From Chromohalobacter nigrandesensis (GTDB lineage: Bacteria > Pseudomonadota > Gammaproteobacteria > Pseudomonadales > Halomonadaceae): a DNA stretch of 64,000 bases. Below, piece after piece: positions 26,623-35,751 of this stretch. Location: assembly GCF_023061285.1 (NCBI RefSeq), contig NZ_JAKGAM010000004.1:124001-188000 (forward strand), read 5' to 3'. The notes beneath the pieces were generated by a model. That model was given only the letters and a program-made list of their open reading frames with translations, was not told the origin of the DNA and made no database searches. Position 1 is the first letter of the stretch, and each line of letters opens with the position of its first letter. The position numbers and the translations under genes are program-made.

Positions 26623-26939
26623 GCGTGTGTATCCTTCTTGCGCTGCTGACGGGCATCCAACGCTTCGAGCTGTTCAGGGGTGGCAGGTGCCTGATAGAGC
26701 TCTTTCCATTCGCTGTAGGGCATGCCGTAGACGTACTCTCGGGCGGTCTCGTAGTCGAGCTCGATACCCCGCTCGCTGGCGGCGGCCACCAGCCATTTGG
26801 AGAGGCAGTTACGGCAGAAGTCGGCCAGGATCATCAGGTCGATGTTCTGCACGTCCTTGTTGGCGTCCAGATGGTCGAGCAACTGGCGGAAAGCGGCCGC
26901 CTCGATCTCGGTGCGCGTGTCAGCGTCGATATGTTGCAT
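26619..26939 (-). CDS. DUF1244 family protein
   Basis: 106 residues; the block DLMILADFCRNCLSKWLVAAASERG with its CRNC pair is characteristic of DUF1244, a small helical family of unknown function. A coordinated metal is possible. GAGGAG seven bases before the ATG marks the start. It is first in an operon with moaB and moeA; I know no biochemical link. Confidence 0.85.
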   Translation of the reverse strand: MQHIDADTRTEIEAAAFRQLLDHLDANKDVQNIDLMILADFCRNCLSKWLVAAASERGIELDYETAREYVYGMPYSEWKELYQAPATPEQLEALDARQQRKKDTHA

Positions 26940-27017
26940 GGGAGGGCCTCCTCGCTGGGCATGTCATTATGGAATGGTTCTAGGCATTGTCCGGAAAGTG
27001 CCTAGCATAACAAAGAG

Positions 27018-27041
27018 CGACACCGCCCGGGGGCGGTGTCG
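27018..27041 (-). terminator. Hairpin after the formate dehydrogenase operon
   Basis: Perfect 10-bp stem CGACACCGCC/GGCGGTGTCG with a four-base loop, 15 bp past the last fdh gene. The following minus-strand bases CTCTTTGTT are only moderately T-rich. Confidence 0.65.
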
Positions 27042-27056
27042 TCTCGAACGCAAGTG

Positions 27057-28100
27057 CTAGTTGGGTCGGTGTGCCGTCGCTGTGTCATCGCCGACGGGCG
27101 GGTCGCTTTGCTGGGGTTGTCCGGCGTTGTCCTTGACCTCCTCGTACCACAGGTTGTGGTGCTGCTTGGCCCAGGTTTCGTCGACATAGCCGGTCGCCAT
27201 GCCTTCCAGCGCGCCTTCGGTGCCCAGAGTGCCGATATAGATGTGCCCGAGCGCCACGGTCATCAGGATCAACGATGTCACACCGTGGAACATGTTGGCC
27301 CACTGCATGTTGTCGCGGGTTTGCCCGAAGATCGGAAAATCGAGCACCAGGCCACTGATCACGACCAGCAGGCCGACACTGGCAAGTATCCAGAACCAGG
27401 CTTTTTCGCCCGCATTGGCAAAGCCGGCATCGGGATGTTTGTCGCCCACCATGCCGCCACCTTGCTTGAACCACTCCCAGTCATGCTTCTTGGGTAGATT
27501 GACCTTGAGCCACTTGGCGAGGATGACGATCAGCAGGATGCCGAAGACAGGCCCCGCATAGTTGTGGATCAGCTTGGAGCCCATGATCATGTTGGCCCAG
27601 AAAACATCGCCGAAGATGTGCCGGAAGACGAACTTGCCATACAGCAGGTTCAGCCCGGTCAGCGATAGGGCGATGAACAACGTTGCCACGGTCCAGTGCA
27701 ATGAGCGCTCGAAGACCGTCCAGCGCAGGATCTTGCGTCCCGTGCGCTCATGGTCGAGATCGTTGCGCCCGACGATCAGATAGAAGATTATCAGGATCGC
27801 CAGCATGCCGCCGATGGCGATCAGGCCGGCGGGCGATATCCACTCGTTACGGATCTGACGCCAGGTCTCGCCGCTGGGGTTGATCAGGTTGTAGGTCGAG
27901 TCATAGCGTGAGTCGACGAAGTTCTCGCCGCTTTTGACCTGCCGCCAGGTGTCGGCGTCCACGGTGCCGACTGCCTGTCCTATTTCCTCGTCGGGTTCAG
28001 CCGCCGATGAGGGTGGGGCCAGGCTGGCGGCCAACACCGCCAGCAATAGCACCACACCGACCATACGCAGCCGCCACAGGCATTGCATGAGTGTGTGCAT
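27057..28100 (-). CDS. fdhC: Formate dehydrogenase, cytochrome b subunit (gamma)
   Basis: Membrane anchor that passes electrons from the iron-sulfur subunit to quinone through b haems. 347 residues. A signal-like N-terminus (residues 5-30) precedes a periplasmic segment and four cytochrome b helices. Candidate haem histidines lie in ERSLHWTVA, GSKLIHNYAG and WANMFHGVT. I chose the ATG at 28100, which has GAGGAG seven bases upstream; a GTG at 28115 overlaps the fdhB stop. Last gene of the operon. Confidence 0.92.
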   Translation of the reverse strand: MHTLMQCLWRLRMVGVVLLLAVLAASLAPPSSAAEPDEEIGQAVGTVDADTWRQVKSGENFVDSRYDSTYNLINPSGETWRQIRNEWISPAGLIAIGGMLAILIIFYLIVGRNDLDHERTGRKILRWTVFERSLHWTVATLFIALSLTGLNLLYGKFVFRHIFGDVFWANMIMGSKLIHNYAGPVFGILLIVILAKWLKVNLPKKHDWEWFKQGGGMVGDKHPDAGFANAGEKAWFWILASVGLLVVISGLVLDFPIFGQTRDNMQWANMFHGVTSLILMTVALGHIYIGTLGTEGALEGMATGYVDETWAKQHHNLWYEEVKDNAGQPQQSDPPVGDDTATAHRPN

Positions 28101-28111
28101 GAGCTTTCTCC

Positions 28112-28762
28112 TCACCCTTCACGTGTGGCGCGGGTGGCGTCGTAGGCCATCTCGTCGAGATTGCCCGAGACATCCGGACCCGACATCTGTGCTTTTTCCA
28201 CCGATGACCAGCCGCCATCTTCATGACCGCGATAGACCACACGCTCACGAAAGATATCGGAAATGGTCTGGGCATCACCGGCCAGCAGCGCCTTGGTGGA
28301 ACACATCTCGGCGCACAGCGGGAGCTTGCCTTCAGCGATACGGTTGGCGCCGTACTTCTCGTATTCTTCTTCTTTGGTCTCGGCGGGGCCGCCGGCACAG
28401 AAGGTGCACTTGTCCATCTTGCCACGTTCGCCGAAGGCTTCTTCCTTGGGAAACTGCGGTGCGCCGAAAGGGCAGGCGTAGAGGCAGTAACCGCAACCGA
28501 TGCAGATGTCCTTGTCGTGCAGAACGATGCCGTCATCGGTCTTGTAGAAGCAGTCGGTGGGGCATACCGCCATGCACGGCGCGTCGTCGCAGTGCATGCA
28601 GGCCACCGAGATCGAGACCTCGGAGGGTTTGCCGTCGTCCAGGGTCACCACGCGGCGACGCTGGATGCCCCAGTCGGTTTCGTTGGCGTTCTTGCAGGCC
28701 GTGACGCAGCCGTTGCATTCGATGCAGCGTTCGGCGTCGCATAAAAATTTCATTTGAGCCAT
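28112..28762 (-). CDS. fdhB: Formate dehydrogenase, iron-sulfur subunit (beta)
   Basis: Electron-transfer subunit of 216 residues with four [4Fe-4S] motifs: CIECNGCVTAC (Cys13-Cys23), CMHCDDAPCMAVCP, CIGCGYCLYACP and a split set KCTFC..CAEMC. It has no transmembrane helix, so the membrane link is through FdhC. It sits 58 bp after fdhA. The order fdhA-fdhB-fdhC is that of FDH-N/O-type enzymes. Confidence 0.94.
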   Translation of the reverse strand: MAQMKFLCDAERCIECNGCVTACKNANETDWGIQRRRVVTLDDGKPSEVSISVACMHCDDAPCMAVCPTDCFYKTDDGIVLHDKDICIGCGYCLYACPFGAPQFPKEEAFGERGKMDKCTFCAGGPAETKEEEYEKYGANRIAEGKLPLCAEMCSTKALLAGDAQTISDIFRERVVYRGHEDGGWSSVEKAQMSGPDVSGNLDEMAYDATRATREG

Positions 28763-28820
28763 GGTGTTCTCCTCTGGCCGGCGAGGTACGCGACCTCACC
28801 GGCGTTTCAAGCATCGTCGA

Positions 28821-31682
28821 TCAGGCGGAGGCTTTCTCGATCCGACATAGCGTACATTTGGTTTCCTGCATCTGTGTCACTATGTCGTAGCCATAAGTGG
28901 TCGCGGTATTGGCGGCCTCGCCGAGTACATAGGGTTGTGCGCCTTCGGGGTACTTGTCCGCCAGGCTTTCACCTTGGTAGATACCACCGAAATGGAAGGG
29001 CATGAACGCCACGTCACGGGCCACGCGCGGCGTCACCATGGCTTTGACCTTGACCTTGCCGCCCTCGGGGCCGTGAACCCAGACCATGTCATCGTTCTTG
29101 ATGCCCAGGTCGTTGGCCTGTGCCGGATTGATCTCGACGAACATCTCCTGCTGTAGCTCGGCGAGCCATGACATGGAGCGAGTTTCTTCGCCACCGCCTT
29201 CGTACTCGACCAGGCGTCCCGAGGTCAGGATGATCGGGAAATCCTGGCTGAAGTCCTGTTCCTGAATCGAGCGATAGAGCGTCGGCAGACGATAGAATGA
29301 CGCCACGTCGTCCCAGGTTGGATATTCCTCCACCAAGTCGCGCCGGCTGGTATAAAGCGGCTCGCGATGCTTGGGCACCTCGTCGGGGAAGGTCCATACC
29401 CGGCAGCGTGCCTTGGCGTTGCCGAAGGGCGCGCAGCCATGCTCGATCGCCACGCGTTGAATACCGCCGGACAGATCGGTTTTCCAATTCTTGCCTTCCG
29501 CAGCGGTCTTTTCTTCGGCGGTAAGATCGTCCCACCAGCCCAGGTCCTTGAGCATGTCGGCGGTGAACTCGGGATAGCCGTCGTTGAGTTCGGAACCCTC
29601 GCTCGCAACCCCGTCGGCAAGCAGATCTTCGCCGTCGTGTTCGACGCCGAAGCGGGCCCGGAACGTGAGCCCCCCTTCTTTAACGGACTTGCTCATATCG
29701 TAGAGCAGAGGCGTGCCGGGATGGTTGAACTCGGGCGTCCCCCAGCAAGGCCAAGGCAAGCCATAGAAGTCACCATTGGCGGGGCCGCCTTCCGCTTTCA
29801 GCGTATCGAAATTGAAGGTGTGCCAATTCTGCTGGTGCTCCTTGAGGCGTTCGGGACTTTGCCCGGTATAGCCCACGGTCCACATGCCCGCGTTGATCTC
29901 GCGCAGTACATCCTCGATTACCGGACGGCCGTCTTCGATGGCGTAGTTGCGCGTGAATTCATCGCCGAAGCCGAGTTTCTTCGCCATGAGATACATGATC
30001 TCGTGATCGGGCTTGGAGTCGAACATCGGTTCGACGACCTGGTCGCGCCATTGCAGGGAGCGGTTGGTCGAGGTCACGCTGCCGGTTGTTTCGAACTGGG
30101 TCGCAGCGGGCAGCAGATACACGCCGTCCGTGCGGTCGTTCATCACGGCGGCGACGGTGGGATAGGGATCGACCACGACCATCAATTCGAGCTGACTCAT
30201 GGCCTTTTTCATTTCCGGACCACGGGTCTGCGAGTTGACCGCATGTCCCCAGTAGAACATCGCCTTGAGGTTGGTGCGCTGGGCGATATCCTCGTCGTTT
30301 TCCAGAACCCCATCGACCCAACGCGAGACGGTGATGCCATTGGAGTTCATGGGCAAGCTACCGTTATATTCGCTCTGATCGAAACGCTTCTTGATCCACT
30401 CGTAATCGACATCCCATATCTTGGCCCAGTGCTTCCATGCGCCTTCGGTCAGACCGTAATACCCAGGGAGTGAATGCGACATCAACCCTAGATCGGTAGC
30501 GCCCTGCACGTTGTCGTGGCCACGGAAGATGTTGGCCCCGCCACCGGAAACACCGATATTACCCAGTGCCAGCTCGAGAATGCAGTACGCGCGGGTGTTG
30601 TTGTTGCCGGTGGTGTGCTGGGTACCGCCCATGCACCACACCACGCAGCCGGGACGATTCTCGCTGATGCGCTTGGCGACGTCGTACATGTCGGCCTCGC
30701 TGACGCCGGTAATGCGCTCAACGACGTCCGGAGGGAACTCGGCAACTTCGCGACGCACTTCTTCCATGCCGAAGACGCGCTGATTGATGTACTCCTGATC
30801 TTCCCAGCCATTGTCGAAGATATGCCAGAGCAGGCCCCAGATGTAGGCCACATCGGACCCCGGCCGCAGGCGGACGTACTTGTTGGCCTTGGCGGCGGTG
30901 CGCGTGAAGCGCGGGTCGACGACGATGACCTGCGCGTGGCTACGCTCCTTGGCACGCAGGATGTGCTGCATGGCCACCGGGTGTGCTTCGCTGGGGTTGG
31001 AGCCGATGAACAGAATCGACTTGCTGAAGTGCATGTCGTTGAGCGAATTGGTCATCGCCCCGTAGCCCCAGGTATTGGCCACGCCGGCGACGGTGGTGGA
31101 GTGGCAGATGCGTGCCTGGTGATCGGTATTGTTGGTACCCCACAAGGCTGCCAGCTTGCGCATCAGGTAGGCTTGTTCGTTGCTGAACTTGGCCGATCCC
31201 AGCCAGTAGACGCTGTCCGGGCCGTGCTGTTCGTTCAGCTCCAGCACCTTGTCACCGATCTCCTCGATGGCCTGATCCCATTCGAGGCGCTGCCATTTGC
31301 CGTCGACCAGCTTCATCGGGTATTTCAGGCGCCGCGTGGAATGGCCGTGTTCACGTAGCGAAGCGCCCTTGGCGCAATGCGCACCCCGATTGATCGGGTG
31401 GTCGAACGCGGGCTCCTGCTTGGTCCAGACCCCCTCTTGCACCTCGGCGTAGACGCCGCACCCCACCGAGCAGTGGGAGCAGACGGTGCGTTTGGTTTCG
31501 ACGGGAGCATCGGAATACGCCGTTTTTTCCTTGGCGTTGGCGGCCTGCATCATGCCATGGCCCATGAAGCCGGCGGCGGCGAGACCACCCGTCGCCACGC
31601 CGCTGCGCTGCAGGAATTGCCGGCGGCTGATGCCCAGCCCACCCTGGCTGGCGGGTTGGGAGGATTTTCGAGTCAATCGCAT
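28821..31682 (-). CDS. fdhA: Formate dehydrogenase, catalytic molybdopterin subunit (alpha), Cys type
   Basis: Oxidises formate to CO2 at a bis-MGD molybdenum site; 953 residues. A twin-arginine signal SRRQFLQRSG at 19-28 predicts periplasmic export in folded form. The [4Fe-4S] cluster ligands are Cys68, Cys71, Cys75 and Cys103. The metal ligand is Cys193 in ARICHSTTVAG, where Sec-type enzymes have UGA-encoded selenocysteine. The partner histidine is His194. SD GAGGA precedes the ATG. The TorD-like chaperone and small Tat protein upstream fit its maturation. Confidence 0.95.
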   Translation of the reverse strand: MRLTRKSSQPASQGGLGISRRQFLQRSGVATGGLAAAGFMGHGMMQAANAKEKTAYSDAPVETKRTVCSHCSVGCGVYAEVQEGVWTKQEPAFDHPINRGAHCAKGASLREHGHSTRRLKYPMKLVDGKWQRLEWDQAIEEIGDKVLELNEQHGPDSVYWLGSAKFSNEQAYLMRKLAALWGTNNTDHQARICHSTTVAGVANTWGYGAMTNSLNDMHFSKSILFIGSNPSEAHPVAMQHILRAKERSHAQVIVVDPRFTRTAAKANKYVRLRPGSDVAYIWGLLWHIFDNGWEDQEYINQRVFGMEEVRREVAEFPPDVVERITGVSEADMYDVAKRISENRPGCVVWCMGGTQHTTGNNNTRAYCILELALGNIGVSGGGANIFRGHDNVQGATDLGLMSHSLPGYYGLTEGAWKHWAKIWDVDYEWIKKRFDQSEYNGSLPMNSNGITVSRWVDGVLENDEDIAQRTNLKAMFYWGHAVNSQTRGPEMKKAMSQLELMVVVDPYPTVAAVMNDRTDGVYLLPAATQFETTGSVTSTNRSLQWRDQVVEPMFDSKPDHEIMYLMAKKLGFGDEFTRNYAIEDGRPVIEDVLREINAGMWTVGYTGQSPERLKEHQQNWHTFNFDTLKAEGGPANGDFYGLPWPCWGTPEFNHPGTPLLYDMSKSVKEGGLTFRARFGVEHDGEDLLADGVASEGSELNDGYPEFTADMLKDLGWWDDLTAEEKTAAEGKNWKTDLSGGIQRVAIEHGCAPFGNAKARCRVWTFPDEVPKHREPLYTSRRDLVEEYPTWDDVASFYRLPTLYRSIQEQDFSQDFPIILTSGRLVEYEGGGEETRSMSWLAELQQEMFVEINPAQANDLGIKNDDMVWVHGPEGGKVKVKAMVTPRVARDVAFMPFHFGGIYQGESLADKYPEGAQPYVLGEAANTATTYGYDIVTQMQETKCTLCRIEKASA

Positions 31683-31719
31683 GGTTATGTCCTCAGTTCC
31701 GGTTCTCTCGACCGTTTAG

Positions 31720-31941
31720 TTAGTCGCGCAAGGTGGCGTAGAACGCCTTGACGTGTTCGGTTTCGCGATACGTCGTTTCGTCGGCATCGGCGGCGTCTTC
31801 TCCTTCATCCGACTGTGCCTGCGCCAGGGTGACATGGCCGACGGCCATCGCCGCACCCGCAGCGACCGTGCCCAGTCCGATGTTGCGCAAGAAGTGACGC
31901 CGGGCGGGGTTGTTCGACGTTTTATCGTGAGACTCTTTCAT
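31720..31941 (-). CDS. Small Tat-signal protein of formate dehydrogenase operons
   Basis: 73 residues, almost all a twin-arginine signal (ARRHFLRNIGLG) followed by a short acidic tail ending YRETEHVKAFYATLRD. This matches the family of tiny Tat substrates found directly upstream of fdhA. It may be a structural subunit (FdhX-like) that stays with the complex. AGGAG seven bases before the ATG at 31941 decides the start. Confidence 0.85.
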   Translation of the reverse strand: MKESHDKTSNNPARRHFLRNIGLGTVAAGAAMAVGHVTLAQAQSDEGEDAADADETTYRETEHVKAFYATLRD

Positions 31942-31990
31942 GGGGCGACTCCTGTGGTCACTGCGCACCGTGATACGTCATTGGTGCAGG

Positions 31991-32695
31991 TCATGAGTGG
32001 GTGTCCCCTTCACTAAGCTGCGTCCCGCTGAGTGTCGAGGGGGAGGGCGAAAACGTGACGACCTGCGCGTCGGGATCGCTTTGCAGTTGGTTATCCTCGC
32101 GGGAGAGAAAGGCCTCTCCTAGTGATCCGACGCTGGCATAGAACGGGTCTTCGACCTGGGCCAGGTCACGCATGAAACGTAGCGCCCAAGGGCTCAGGTG
32201 ACGCTTGAAGAAGACTGCCTGTGTCTCGGCCTGAGACTCGATGAGCATGGCCATGACTTCGCACATCGCCGAGAAATGATCCTCCGGTTCCTTGACGTGC
32301 GCGGCGCGCTCGAAGCCCAGGTGCTTGAGGTCATGGCGCAACGCCACCAAGGGCATTTCCATCAGCGAGCCGGTCAGGTACCAGGAAGCATATGGCACGA
32401 GCTGGCCCTGGATTACCCCGACCAGCAAACCGAAATGTACGTCGTGCAGCGTTTCGGGATGCGCGTGTTGGGCGGCCAGTGACAACGAGGCCCAGTGGCG
32501 CTTGAGTGCCGAGTTCTCGTCGTCGGGTTCGAGTGCGGCGAGAAAGTCGAGCAGCTCGGCGTTGGGCGCCTCGCGGACCAGGCGGGCCAGCAATAGATAG
32601 ACATCGGCACGCAGGGCGTTACGCTCCTCGAGCGCCGCAGTCAGCGATGCCGGGGAATGATGGGTATCGCTATGCTCGGGTGTCGTCATGGTCAT
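31991..32695 (-). CDS. TorD/DmsD-family maturation chaperone for formate dehydrogenase
   Basis: Cytosolic helical chaperone of 234 residues, expected to hold the FdhA Tat signal until the cofactor is loaded. The family landmarks are YASWYLTGSLMEMPLVALR and EPEDHFSAMCEVMAML. The ATG at 32695 overlaps the ferredoxin stop in ATGA; a second ATG two codons on has better SD spacing. A longer in-frame ORF to 33085 is a shadow of the ferredoxin gene. Confidence 0.88.
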   Translation of the reverse strand: MTMTTPEHSDTHHSPASLTAALEERNALRADVYLLLARLVREAPNAELLDFLAALEPDDENSALKRHWASLSLAAQHAHPETLHDVHFGLLVGVIQGQLVPYASWYLTGSLMEMPLVALRHDLKHLGFERAAHVKEPEDHFSAMCEVMAMLIESQAETQAVFFKRHLSPWALRFMRDLAQVEDPFYASVGSLGEAFLSREDNQLQSDPDAQVVTFSPSPSTLSGTQLSEGDTHS

Positions 32696-34362
32696 ACCTT
32701 GAGCTGAGCGTTGGGGTCGCGCGCCATGTCGTGCCAGATATCCTTGACGCGGCAGTCTTCGCACATTTCCAGGCGCTTGATGGCGTCGCCGGCAAAATAC
32801 GGGTGATCGGCGAGTTTCTGCTTGATCGAGGCGATGGTGCTGGCGGTCGCGAACGGCTTGCCGCAGCTGATGCATTCGAACGGCGCTTCTTCCTTGACTG
32901 TCGCAACCTGGTTGCGGGTCTCGGGAGCGGCCATGAACCCGGGATGCAGGGCAATGACCTGTTCGGGGCATGCGGTTTCGCACAGCCCGCACTGCACACA
33001 GGCACTTTCCTGAAGCTGCAGCGCCGGTGACTGGCCGGGACTGCTCAGTGCTTGTGTGGGGCAAACGGCGACGCAGGCCATGCACAGCGTGCAGTGGTCG
33101 GTGTCGATAGCCAGCGTGCCGAAGGGAGCACCTTCAGGCATGGCTATGCGCTCTTCACTGGGCGTGCCCCTTGCCGCGAGAAAGTCGAGGATGTCGTTGA
33201 GAGCTTCACGCTTGCCGTGCGGGCGCGGCGCTTCCAGGCGTTCGCCGAGGGGCGGCACGATCGGCAGTGCATCGCGTATGGCGGTATTGCCTGCATCGAT
33301 CAGGCTCAGGCGTCGGGGATCGTGTCCCAATGATTCGAGCAGGGTAATGGCCTGTGCATGCTGGTCGTGTACCAGGTGCGCCAAAGAGGGCGGCAGGGCG
33401 TCATGCATGACGATGCGGACTTCGGCAGCGCCGCGTGCAATGGCGCCGAGCCAATGGTCGAGCCCTGCTGCGCCGAGTTCCTCCAGTGGCACGTCAAGGA
33501 CATGTCCCGCTGCCTCGGTGGTTTCGCTGGCCTGCGTCTCTTGATCCAGAAAGCGTACCACGGCGGTATCGCCACCTTCGGTGTGGTAGGTAGCAAGCAG
33601 GCGCGCGATGTAATCGTCGAGGCGCTCGGGCGTAGGCAAGGCGTAGCGAATGGCGCCGGTGGGGCAGACGCTGGTGCAACTGCCCGCGCCGTGACAACGA
33701 AACGGGTCGATGACGATTTCCTGCTTGACGCTCGAGATGGCATCGGCGGGGCAGACATCGAGACAGCGGGTACAGCCGCTTTGGCCACGCCCGGCATGCG
33801 CGCATAAATCACTTTCGATCTGAAAATAGCGCGGTTTTTCGAATTCGCCGATGCACGCTTGAAGATCCTGAACGGCCTGCTCGAGGGGTGTCGCTTGTGT
33901 GACGCGGTGGTACCCCGGCGGCGGCAATTCGTACTGCAACAGCGCCGGTGTGCCGAGATCGAGAATGGCATCGAAATGATCACGCCCGAGGCTGGCCTGT
34001 GAAAGGGACTCGCCGCCATCACGGGAGGTCAGATGGAATGCGCCCAGATAACCTTCCAGGTGGGGGTGGGCGCAGGCGATATAGCGCACATCGGCGCTAT
34101 TCGGCGCAGTGTCATGATCATGCGGTAATGCGGATTGCGTCGTGACCAGTGTGATACTGGCGAGTTCGCTGTCCGTGAGTACCTTGGCAGCACGTTGCAA
34201 GGCCTCTGCCGGCCCTACAATGGCGACATGGCCGTGGCTGACGTAGCTCACGGTGGGCGGGGCGAGGTTCTGCGGCCATGAAACCTGCTGCAGGGCAGCT
34301 TCACGGGCGGCTACATTACGAGCGTCGCCGTTCAGCGCGCGCGTATCGATGAATTGGGGCAT
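32692..34362 (-). CDS. Multi-cluster 4Fe-4S ferredoxin of formate dehydrogenase operons
   Basis: 556 residues. Central clusters are CTRCLDVCPADA and a variant CHGAGSCTSVCPTGA; a second pair lies at CTLCMACVAVCP and CVQCGLCETACP. The C-terminus has two further CxxC pairs (CISC and CEDC). The N-terminal 170 residues carry no cluster. Proteins of this build accompany fdh genes with DUF3305/3306, but their role in maturation or electron transfer is not settled. SD GAGGTG precedes the ATG. Confidence 0.85.
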   Translation of the reverse strand: MPQFIDTRALNGDARNVAAREAALQQVSWPQNLAPPTVSYVSHGHVAIVGPAEALQRAAKVLTDSELASITLVTTQSALPHDHDTAPNSADVRYIACAHPHLEGYLGAFHLTSRDGGESLSQASLGRDHFDAILDLGTPALLQYELPPPGYHRVTQATPLEQAVQDLQACIGEFEKPRYFQIESDLCAHAGRGQSGCTRCLDVCPADAISSVKQEIVIDPFRCHGAGSCTSVCPTGAIRYALPTPERLDDYIARLLATYHTEGGDTAVVRFLDQETQASETTEAAGHVLDVPLEELGAAGLDHWLGAIARGAAEVRIVMHDALPPSLAHLVHDQHAQAITLLESLGHDPRRLSLIDAGNTAIRDALPIVPPLGERLEAPRPHGKREALNDILDFLAARGTPSEERIAMPEGAPFGTLAIDTDHCTLCMACVAVCPTQALSSPGQSPALQLQESACVQCGLCETACPEQVIALHPGFMAAPETRNQVATVKEEAPFECISCGKPFATASTIASIKQKLADHPYFAGDAIKRLEMCEDCRVKDIWHDMARDPNAQLKV

Positions 34363-34558
34363 GTCACCTCATCAACTTGTCGGTCTTGCCACGGGGCTTT
34401 GAAGCTTGTCGTGCCAATCGTGTGGCATCTCGTCGCGGTCTTCGCCGGACTTTATATGATGTTACTACTTGCAGGTAAGGTTCCCATTCCTGCCGCAAAC
34501 GAAGGGCTTGCCAGGTAAGATACGGGAGCGTTTGGGCGGTATTGATAACCTCGGTGGG

Positions 34559-35161
34559 TCAACTTGACGCACCCGAGCGGTCGTGTGGGTCATTTGGCGC
34601 CTCTTCTTCGGACAGGCCTGTCTCGTTCGGCTGGTCTGTCTGCACCGCTTCAGATGCGTCGTCCGTATCCTCGTCGGGGGACGTGTCGGATGGTAGCGTC
34701 TTCGCGTCGTCATGCTGTTCCGAGTCTTGGGGCTCCGGCTCTTGTGCCTGGCGCAGCCATTGGCGCATCCGTGCACTGACCTCGGGCATCATACGTCTCA
34801 ATTGCGAATAATCCTCGTCGTAATCGTCGAGACCGTCGCGCACATTGTAGTTGCCGACCTTGAACATGCGGCGTAGGGCGCGGCGTTTGAGGAGTTCGCT
34901 GACCTCGGGCAGCATGAAAGCTCGGAAGTCGTCACCGGCACCGAGTCGTTCCGGCTCGGGGAGTTGCTCATCGAGTGGGCGCTGCGGGTCGTAACCGGGA
35001 ATCAAAGCTGCGGCGCGTGATGATGTTTCGTTCGCTTCGCTCGGGGCCGTCGCTTGTGTTTGCTCGGGTAGGGACGCAGGTGTTTCTTCGCTCGGCGTCT
35101 CGGGCGACGGCTCATTGCCATGCTCGCGTTTGCGCTGTGACCAGCGTTGCATGAAGCTCAT
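34559..35161 (-). CDS. DUF3306 family protein
   Basis: 200 residues. A basic N-terminus (MSFMQRWSQRKRE) and a Glu/Pro/Thr-rich spacer lead to the conserved core FMLPEVSELLKRRALRRMF-KVGNYNVRDGLDDYDEDY, then a long acidic, probably disordered tail. The family is confined to formate dehydrogenase loci; function unknown. AGGAG seven bases before the ATG at 35161. After its TGA stop the same frame stays open for 64 codons up to one base before the ferredoxin gene. Confidence 0.88.
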   Translation of the reverse strand: MSFMQRWSQRKREHGNEPSPETPSEETPASLPEQTQATAPSEANETSSRAAALIPGYDPQRPLDEQLPEPERLGAGDDFRAFMLPEVSELLKRRALRRMFKVGNYNVRDGLDDYDEDYSQLRRMMPEVSARMRQWLRQAQEPEPQDSEQHDDAKTLPSDTSPDEDTDDASEAVQTDQPNETGLSEEEAPNDPHDRSGASS

Positions 35162-35165
35162 GACA

Positions 35166-35591
35166 TCACTCCTGACTGGCGCGTCCGGCGCCGGCACGTT
35201 TCTTCTTTCGCCCAGCTTCGACACGTTCACCATGGCGCGCCAGATAGGCCTCGATCCAAGCCTGGATCGCCAAGGGCATGGGGGTGTCGAGGACCTGGGT
35301 GTCACCATCCATCCAGTTCGCCGCGACCTCTTGGCTGGCGGTCAGTTCGCGCGGCGCGGGGCCGTCGTCGGTCGACTCGCAGCGCACGAACAGGCAAGGG
35401 TGCTGGGAGTTCAAGTTGAAACGATAGGCTGTACGCTCGGTGAGAAAGAGCGTCAGCGGCAGGACGTGAGGGCCGCGATCATGGCACCCCATGTCGGCAA
35501 TGTACCAGGCCAGGGACGTGAAGCCCTTGACCATCTGGCGCTGGAACGCCAGCTCGAAGCTTAAATGTCTCAGGTTGTCGTCGGCTGCCAT
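35166..35591 (-). CDS. DUF3305 family protein
   Basis: 141 residues. First gene of the minus-strand fdh operon. The body holds LTLFLTERTAYRFNLNSQHPCLFV and a basic C-terminal tail with KKKRAGAGR. DUF3305 and DUF3306 almost always travel together beside fdhA, which suggests a shared assembly task (inference). GGAGG eight bases before the ATG at 35591 sets the start; the DUF3306 gene follows after four bases. Confidence 0.87.
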   Translation of the reverse strand: MAADDNLRHLSFELAFQRQMVKGFTSLAWYIADMGCHDRGPHVLPLTLFLTERTAYRFNLNSQHPCLFVRCESTDDGPAPRELTASQEVAANWMDGDTQVLDTPMPLAIQAWIEAYLARHGERVEAGRKKKRAGAGRASQE

Positions 35592-35625
35592 CGCGGTTGC
35601 CTCCCTGTGAGATGAAACATGGCAC

Positions 35626-35646
35626 GCTGTATCTCCATCATATAGC
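35626..35646. promoter_or_regulatory. Candidate operator between the fdh operon and fdhD
   Basis: GCTGTAT (35626-35632) and ATATAGC (35640-35646) form an inverted repeat with one mismatch and a 7-bp spacer, 35 bp upstream of the DUF3305 gene and between the divergent starts. It resembles half-sites of molybdate regulators of the ModE kind but is not a full match. Confidence 0.4.
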
Positions 35647-35751
35647 AAGCCGCGTGCCTGATAGTCCGGAAAATAGGACATTGCTGCATATTTCCCTTGG
35701 GCATGCGTGTCGCGCTTTGGGTATCCTGTCGCCACAATAAGGGAGGTGAGC

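Noticed and set aside
26980-27005. Inverted repeat CTAGGCA-12-TGCCTAG upstream of the DUF1244-moaB-moeA operon
   Set aside because: Could be an operator, but there is no second copy, no matching regulator nearby and no clear promoter overlap; too weak to call.
31009-31170. Selenocysteine insertion in fdhA
   Set aside because: The metal-ligand position is an ordinary Cys codon (Cys193) and there is no in-frame TGA, so no SECIS is needed.
29367-31358. Two long plus-strand open frames opposite fdhA
   Set aside because: Antisense shadows; no start signals and no family resemblance.
32696-33085. N-terminal extension of the TorD-like chaperone to 364 residues
   Set aside because: The extra part is out-of-frame ferredoxin coding sequence; the ATGA overlap marks the true start.
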